A DNA stretch of 16,957 bases from Alcanivorax sp. (GTDB taxonomy: Bacteria > Pseudomonadota > Gammaproteobacteria > Pseudomonadales > Alcanivoracaceae), in NCBI GenBank assembly GCA_007135015.1, contig SLJS01000058.1, forward strand, positions 1 through 16,957, read 5' to 3'. The notes under the pieces are model-generated. The model worked only from the letters and a program-made list of their open reading frames with translations. It did not search any database and was not told the origin of the DNA. Position numbers and translations under genes: made by a program. The first letter of the stretch is position 1; every line of letters starts with the position of its first letter. Shown here piece after piece: positions 13,196-16,957 of the stretch.

Positions 13196-13531
13196 TCAGG
13201 GTCCACCCGTGAACAGCAATGAAACCAGCAGGGCCAGAAACCCCGTAAACACGACCAGATACCCCGCAAAGACCATGATCAGCGCATGGCAAAGCATGGT
13301 TACGGTGGCATCGTTCAGTTTCCGGTACTCGGCCCTGTACAGGAACTGCATCAGCGCCCGATTGGTGAACGGGTTGGGGGTACCGAACGCACCAGGCTCG
13401 CCCAGGCGGCGAAAGTACTCCGGATGGCGACGGGAAAGGGACCGGAAGAGGAGATCGAGCAGCACGAACCAGCTGGTGGTCCAGATCAGCAGGACCGCAA
13501 TCAGAAACCAGAAAACGATGTCGGCCTTCAT
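13196..13531 (-). CDS. Small two-helix membrane protein, UspB-like layout (paralogue 2)
   Basis: 111-residue hypothetical membrane protein. One hydrophobic helix is near the N-terminus (VFWFLIAVLLIWTTSWFVLL) and one near the C-terminus (LIMVFAGYLVVFTGFLALLV), with a polar middle containing RRHPEYFRRLGEPG and QFLYRAEYRKLND. The start at 13531 has GGGAG four to five bases upstream, so the eight extra residues available further upstream were rejected. Length and layout resemble universal stress protein B, which has a helix, a DP.LY segment, a Gly-rich turn, a Y..RY segment and a final helix. The resemblance is by pattern only. It is clearly paralogous to the gene at 13593-13916, which lies just upstream with a 61-bp gap. 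Function is unknown; a membrane stress role is a guess. Confidence 0.75.
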   Translation of the reverse strand: MKADIVFWFLIAVLLIWTTSWFVLLDLLFRSLSRRHPEYFRRLGEPGAFGTPNPFTNRALMQFLYRAEYRKLNDATVTMLCHALIMVFAGYLVVFTGFLALLVSLLFTGGP

Positions 13532-13592
13532 GCGCCTCCCCAAACGATCCGGCACACAGCTCCGCGCTCACGCCATGTAACCGGTGATGACC

Positions 13593-13916
13593 TCACCAAT
13601 CGGGTATAAACACCGCGAACCCGGCGGCGAGGGCAACCAGATAGCCAATGAAGAACACGCGCATCAGATCCCCGAGACGGCGGAGCCCGGAATCCGCGGA
13701 CGCGGCATACTTCCTGCGCAGCAGAAAGCCAACAAGCTCCAGGGTGGCACCGGAACGGCCCTCGACGGAGAGACCCGGCCGCCCCAGCTCCCTGTAAAGC
13801 TCCGGGTCACGCTCGCGCATGCGGCGAAAGAACACCACCACCAGCCCCGCCCAGACCAGCGTGGCGCCCAGCAGCAACAGGATGGAAAACATAAGTAGAC
13901 TGTCGTTTCCGGCCAT
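13593..13916 (-). CDS. Small two-helix membrane protein, UspB-like layout (paralogue 1)
   Basis: 107-residue hypothetical membrane protein. An N-terminal helix (FSILLLLGATLVWAGLVVVF) is followed by RRMRERDPELYRELGRPG, a polar stretch with GFLLRRKYAASAD, and a C-terminal helix (VFFIGYLVALAAGFAVF). The shared pattern with its downstream neighbour, R..PE.YR.LG.PG then FL.R.. Y....D then F.GYLV....GF, shows tandem duplication and divergence. GGAG lies three bases and AGGGAG about eleven bases before the ATG. Both genes are on the same strand and may be co-transcribed. The DPELY and RRKY segments occupy the same positions as DPLLY and AQRY of E. coli UspB, so distant relationship is possible but unproven. 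Confidence 0.75.
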   Translation of the reverse strand: MAGNDSLLMFSILLLLGATLVWAGLVVVFFRRMRERDPELYRELGRPGLSVEGRSGATLELVGFLLRRKYAASADSGLRRLGDLMRVFFIGYLVALAAGFAVFIPDW

Positions 13917-14187
13917 ATTCTCCGCGTCTCCCTGTTGCTGACCAGCCTCCTACAGGTTGCCCCCACCAGGCCCTGGGGGCAAGGGCGGACGCACGGAAAT
14001 ACCTCATTAGCCTTGCCCGAGCGTTCCCCGGACCACGGCGGCGCGCATTGGCTCGAAGTGACGGCAACCCGAGGGGCTACGCTGTTCTGTTCTTATCAGG
14101 ATGCGCACCCACTGACAGACCCGCTGGTATGCGGGGCCCTCCATCTCTGCTTATACTGGCATCAGAATTACAATCCGGGCCTTTCCG
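13917..14187. other. 271-bp divergent spacer with a stable hairpin
   Basis: This separates the UspB-like pair (minus) from the diguanylate cyclase gene (plus). TTGCCCCC (13957-13964) pairs with GGGGGCAA (13975-13982) across ten bases, about 40 bases upstream of the 13916 ATG; it has no T-run. TATACT at 14152-14157, about 30 bases before the ATG at 14188, is a candidate -10 box for the cyclase gene, without a recognisable -35. Nothing coding was found. Confidence 0.5.
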
Positions 14188-15336
14188 ATGAAAACCTCCT
14201 GGCGAGAGCTCCTGCGCAAGGGAAACCCGATGTTCTGGCCGGCGGCCGAACGCGCCATGCTGGCCTGCGCGGTCATCGTCGGGATGTATCTGCTTTTCCT
14301 GTTCTTCGCGATACTGGGTGCACGGATTCCGGGGCTTTCATCGCAACTGGCACCGCAGGCGCTGGTCCGGGTCAGCCAGTTCTGCATGCTGATGGTCCTG
14401 TTCTGGAGTTTCCTGTTCGTGATCTCGCTGCGGGTTCGCAGAACACGGCCGGAAAGCGAAGCGCCCGGCATCGCCATTACCTACCTTTTCGGTCCCACCC
14501 TGCTGGTGATGACCTATTTCAACGGTGTCCATACCGTAGCCACTGGCATGATGCTGGCAGCCACCCCCGCGCTGGGTTTCGTCATGTTCAACAGTCGTCA
14601 TGTCATGAATGCCATGCTGCTTGCCTGGCTCAAGGTCATCGCCCTTGCGCTGATTGTCAGCCAGGGCTGGCTTGCCGATGCACCGCTCTACGGTGATCAG
14701 CCGCCAAGCCGTTTTCTCTCGCCGACCTGGGTGGGCATACAGGTGCTGGTCAGCTTCCCGGTAGCGGTGGCGCTGTTGCTGCTTACCCGCTATATCGTCG
14801 AAGCACTGCGCATCCGAGAGGCCAGGGTTCGGGAACTTTCTCGCCGTGACGCCCTGACCGGGATATGGAACCGGGGCCATCTCACGGAGCTGCTCACCCG
14901 GGAGACGGCGCTGGCTGAACGCATGGGCTGGCCGCTTTCTCTGGTGGTGGTAGATCTGGATTTCTTCAAGCGGATCAACGATACCCATGGGCATGCCGCT
15001 GGAGACAGGGCCCTGATCACGACAGCGTCAGTGCTGAGGAACAACGTGCGACAGATCGATCACCTCGGGCGCTATGGTGGCGAGGAGTTTCTGATCATCC
15101 TGCAGAACTGTGACGAAGAGACCGCCGAAACGGTGGCCGAACGTTGCCGGAGAGCCATTTGCGAAAACCCCGTGGAGTTCGATGGCCATCGGTTTTCACT
15201 GACCGCGAGCCTCGGAACGGCCACGACCAGAGGCACACAGGTGGACACGGACCGGCTTTTCCACGCGGCGGACCAGGCGCTTTATCGCGCCAAGGAGTCG
15301 GGCCGCAATCGAGTAGTGCGTGCCGATCAGCCCTGA
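14188..15336 (+). CDS. Membrane-bound diguanylate cyclase (GGDEF domain)
   Basis: 382-residue enzyme that makes cyclic di-GMP from two GTP. The N-terminal half has about six membrane helices (roughly 23-44, 60-82, 94-112, 116-134, 139-160 and 179-201) and forms an integral-membrane sensor of MASE-like type that I could not assign to a named family. A short linker leads to the GGDEF domain, beginning DALTGIWNRG (221-230), with metal-binding Asp in VVVDLDFFKRINDTHGH. The active-site signature is GGEEF (297-301), a functional variant. An RxxD inhibitory site, RQID (288-291), stands exactly five residues before it, so product inhibition is expected. The ATG at 14188 has no clear ribosome site; the ATG at 14230 (residue 15) has AAGGGA about six bases upstream and may be the true start. 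Confidence 0.94.
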   Translation: MKTSWRELLRKGNPMFWPAAERAMLACAVIVGMYLLFLFFAILGARIPGLSSQLAPQALVRVSQFCMLMVLFWSFLFVISLRVRRTRPESEAPGIAITYLFGPTLLVMTYFNGVHTVATGMMLAATPALGFVMFNSRHVMNAMLLAWLKVIALALIVSQGWLADAPLYGDQPPSRFLSPTWVGIQVLVSFPVAVALLLLTRYIVEALRIREARVRELSRRDALTGIWNRGHLTELLTRETALAERMGWPLSLVVVDLDFFKRINDTHGHAAGDRALITTASVLRNNVRQIDHLGRYGGEEFLIILQNCDEETAETVAERCRRAICENPVEFDGHRFSLTASLGTATTRGTQVDTDRLFHAADQALYRAKESGRNRVVRADQP

Positions 15337-15498
15337 TCCGGATGTTGGGCCAGAACACTCATGATCGAAAGCAAGTGCGATGGTACGGATTTTCAGAGGC
15401 TTTCGCCCGGGGGGTTGATTGATACGATCACGTTTTTCATGCTCTTGTCCTGGTCTGGCCGCCGTCAGGCGCACAGGCTCTTTCAAACGTAGCCCGCC
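15337..15498. other. 162-bp convergent spacer without a clear terminator
   Basis: The spacer lies between the stops of the cyclase gene and rlmI. A weak four-base stem (15416-15419 with 15427-15430) precedes a T5 run at 15433 on the plus strand. A GCCGTCAGGC hairpin core sits at 15461-15470. Neither is a strong terminator. Confidence 0.35.
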
Positions 15499-16704
15499 TC
15501 AGCCGTTCATGCCCACGCGACAGAACCAGCTCTTGAGATAGGCGGTTTCCGGGATCGCGGGATGGATCGGATGGTCCTCCGACTGGCCCTCGCCGGCAAG
15601 CACCTGCACAAAACGATCGATATGCCGCCCGGACGAGCGGATCACATCCAGAAGCTGCTCGCGGCGCAGATGCATGGAGCAGGACGCGGAAACAAGATAG
15701 CCGCCCGGCTCCACCAGACGCATGGCCAGCTCATTAATGGCATGGTAGCCGGCCAGACCGTTGCGAAAATCCTTCTTGCGCTTGATGAAGGCGGGAGGGT
15801 CGAGGATGACCAGGTCATAGCGCTCGCCGGCGGCGGCAAGTTCCTTCATGGCGGCAAAGGCATCCCCGTGCATGGTGGCAACCGAATCGGCCACATCATT
15901 GTCCCGGGCATTGTGCAGGGCGTACTCCAGTGCGGCTTCCGACGAATCCACACAGAGCACATCCCGGGCCCCGTGCACGGCTGCCTGCACCCCCCAGGCC
16001 CCGCAATAGCTGAACACATCCAGCACACGCAACCCACGGACCATGGGCAGCACGCGGCGCCGGCCGGCACGATGGTCATAGAACCAGCCCGTCTTCTGCC
16101 CCGCGGCCAGCGGGGCCCGGAAAGAGACGCCGTTTTCCTCCAGAGCCACATGCTCCGGCATCTCGCCATGCAGGGCCCCACTCCAGTTTTCCAGGCCCTC
16201 GAGTTCCCGCACACCGATCTCGTTCTTCACCACAATGGCTTCGGGCTGGTACAGCGCCTTCAATGCATCCGCCACAGTATCCAGAACCCGGTCCATGCCC
16301 GCAGTCCCGCTCTGGAGCACAAAGGTATCTCCGAAACGATCGACAACCAGCCCGGGCAGTGCATCGGCCTCGCCGAACACGGCGCGATAGCTGCGCGCCG
16401 GGAAGAATCGCTCGCGCAGCTCCACCGCCGTGCCGATGCGTTTCTTGAAGAAGGACTTCGTCAGCGACTGATCGGGGCTGCGGCTGAAAAGCCGCGCACA
16501 GATCAACGATTGCGGATTGGCATAGGCGCGGCCCAGCGGCTTGCCGCGATAGTCCTCGATCACCACCTCGACACCGGGTTCCAGTGTCTTCAGCGGTGTG
16601 CGCTCGATATCCACCTCATTGGAATAGATCCAGAGATGCCCGGAGCGCAGACGGCGCTCCTCACCACGGCGCAGACGCAGTACGGGAACCTGGGGTGCGC
16701 TCAT
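15499..16704 (-). CDS. rlmI: 23S rRNA (cytosine(1962)-C(5))-methyltransferase RlmI-like
   Basis: 401-residue class I S-adenosylmethionine-dependent rRNA methyltransferase, close to the 396 residues of E. coli RlmI. The N-terminal PUA domain (about 1-80) starts VLRLRRGEERRLRSGHLWIY. A middle region contains ADALPGLVVDRFGD. The methyltransferase core carries the SAM-binding motif LRVLDVFSYCGAWGVQAA, the acidic LCVDSSEAAL, and the motif DPPAFIKRKKD starting at residue 302. The catalytic cysteine is expected in LVSASCSMHLRRE. The ATG at 16704 has GAGGAG seven bases upstream and begins the PUA domain correctly; the frame stays open to the window end only because the upstream region lacks stops. 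It is convergent with the diguanylate cyclase gene, from which it is separated by 162 bp. Confidence 0.95.
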   Translation of the reverse strand: MSAPQVPVLRLRRGEERRLRSGHLWIYSNEVDIERTPLKTLEPGVEVVIEDYRGKPLGRAYANPQSLICARLFSRSPDQSLTKSFFKKRIGTAVELRERFFPARSYRAVFGEADALPGLVVDRFGDTFVLQSGTAGMDRVLDTVADALKALYQPEAIVVKNEIGVRELEGLENWSGALHGEMPEHVALEENGVSFRAPLAAGQKTGWFYDHRAGRRRVLPMVRGLRVLDVFSYCGAWGVQAAVHGARDVLCVDSSEAALEYALHNARDNDVADSVATMHGDAFAAMKELAAAGERYDLVILDPPAFIKRKKDFRNGLAGYHAINELAMRLVEPGGYLVSASCSMHLRREQLLDVIRSSGRHIDRFVQVLAGEGQSEDHPIHPAIPETAYLKSWFCRVGMNG

Positions 16705-16957
16705 CGGTACTCCTCGTTTTCCCTCCCCTGGAGGGGTTGCAAACGCATTCCCTCTGCCCCGGGAGAGTGTTGTAAAAGAGTGCGCTCCTGCGGGCACGGC
16801 TTTCGCGACAATCACTGGTTCCGGCCTGTACGGCCGGGTTCCCGCCTGAATTCGCCTGCGCAGGGGTCGGGCAAATTCAGGCGGCGGCTCCAAAGGGGCC
16901 CGAAAAGCACGCGCCTTGCGGCGCTCTGTGCGCGTGGCCTTCGGCCACGCTAGCACG
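16705..16957. repeat. Chain of intergenic hairpins upstream of rlmI, REP-like
   Basis: This 253-bp stretch contains at least five inverted repeats in a row: CCCC/GGGG (16725-16736); CCGGCC/GGCCGG with a five-base loop (16821-16837); an 11-bp stem CCGCCTGAATT with its complement (16842-16852 and 16874-16884) enclosing the palindrome CCTGCGCAGG (16855-16864); GCGCC/GGCGC (16911-16924), extendable by GCAC/GTGC; and GCGTGGCC/GGCCACGC with a three-base loop (16932-16950). No convincing coding sequence or RNA gene was seen. The density of small stems resembles clustered repetitive extragenic palindromes. The window ends inside it. Confidence 0.55.

Noticed and set aside
15416..15437. Possible rho-independent terminator after the diguanylate cyclase gene
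   Set aside because: The stem is only four base pairs with a seven-base loop before the T5 run, too weak to call.
15562..16953. 463-codon plus-strand open frame opposite rlmI
   Set aside because: It is a shadow of the methyltransferase frame; its continuation through the hairpin region reflects lack of stops in GC-rich DNA.
16705..16956. 84-residue N-terminal extension of RlmI
   Set aside because: The PUA domain starts correctly at 16704 with GAGGAG upstream; the extension is basic, low-complexity and consists of hairpin repeats.

Overview
The window is GC-rich and comes from a bacterial chromosome, most likely a gammaproteobacterium. The evidence is SecB, YibN, EnvC, CtpA and YibQ in a recognisable gammaproteobacterial neighbourhood, together with TypA, TrmL, RlmI and an OprI/Lpp-like lipoprotein. 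A halophilic or Ectothiorhodospiraceae-like lineage is possible from the base composition and the osmotic-stress-type membrane operon, but the sequence alone does not prove it. No rRNA, tRNA, CRISPR array, insertion sequence or prophage gene was seen.

Layout. (1) 1-3105, minus strand: a translationally coupled three-gene operon encoding an exported retropepsin-like peptidase, a membrane protein with an inactive transglutaminase domain and seven C-terminal helices, and a RimK-like ATP-grasp ligase cut by the window edge. (2) 3106-3597: a 492-bp gene-free region rich in inverted repeats, with the typA promoter at its end. (3) 3598-5409, plus: typA, meeting trmL (5410-5874, minus) stop codon to stop codon. 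(4) 5875-5999: a small repeat-rich spacer. (5) 6000-8182, minus: yibN, secB and a class I HMG-CoA reductase. (6) 8341-11625, plus: envC, ctpA and yibQ, a cell-division and peptidoglycan-hydrolysis group. (7) 11834-13086: a small Lpp/OprI-like lipoprotein (plus) facing and overlapping an L,D-transpeptidase (minus), probably a substrate and enzyme pair. (8) 13196-13916, minus: two tandem paralogous two-helix membrane proteins with a UspB-like layout. (9) 14188-15336, plus: a six-helix diguanylate cyclase. (10) 15499-16704, minus: rlmI, preceded to the window end by a chain of hairpins.

Themes. Much of the window concerns the cell envelope: activation of peptidoglycan amidases (EnvC), periplasmic proteolysis (CtpA), likely lipoprotein-peptidoglycan crosslinking, protein export (SecB) and the RimK-like/retropepsin membrane operon. 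The most unusual points are the HMG-CoA reductase in the secB operon, loss of grxC and of the phosphoglycerate mutase gene from an otherwise conserved neighbourhood, the lipoprotein/transpeptidase pair, the UspB-like duplication and several structured intergenic repeats.
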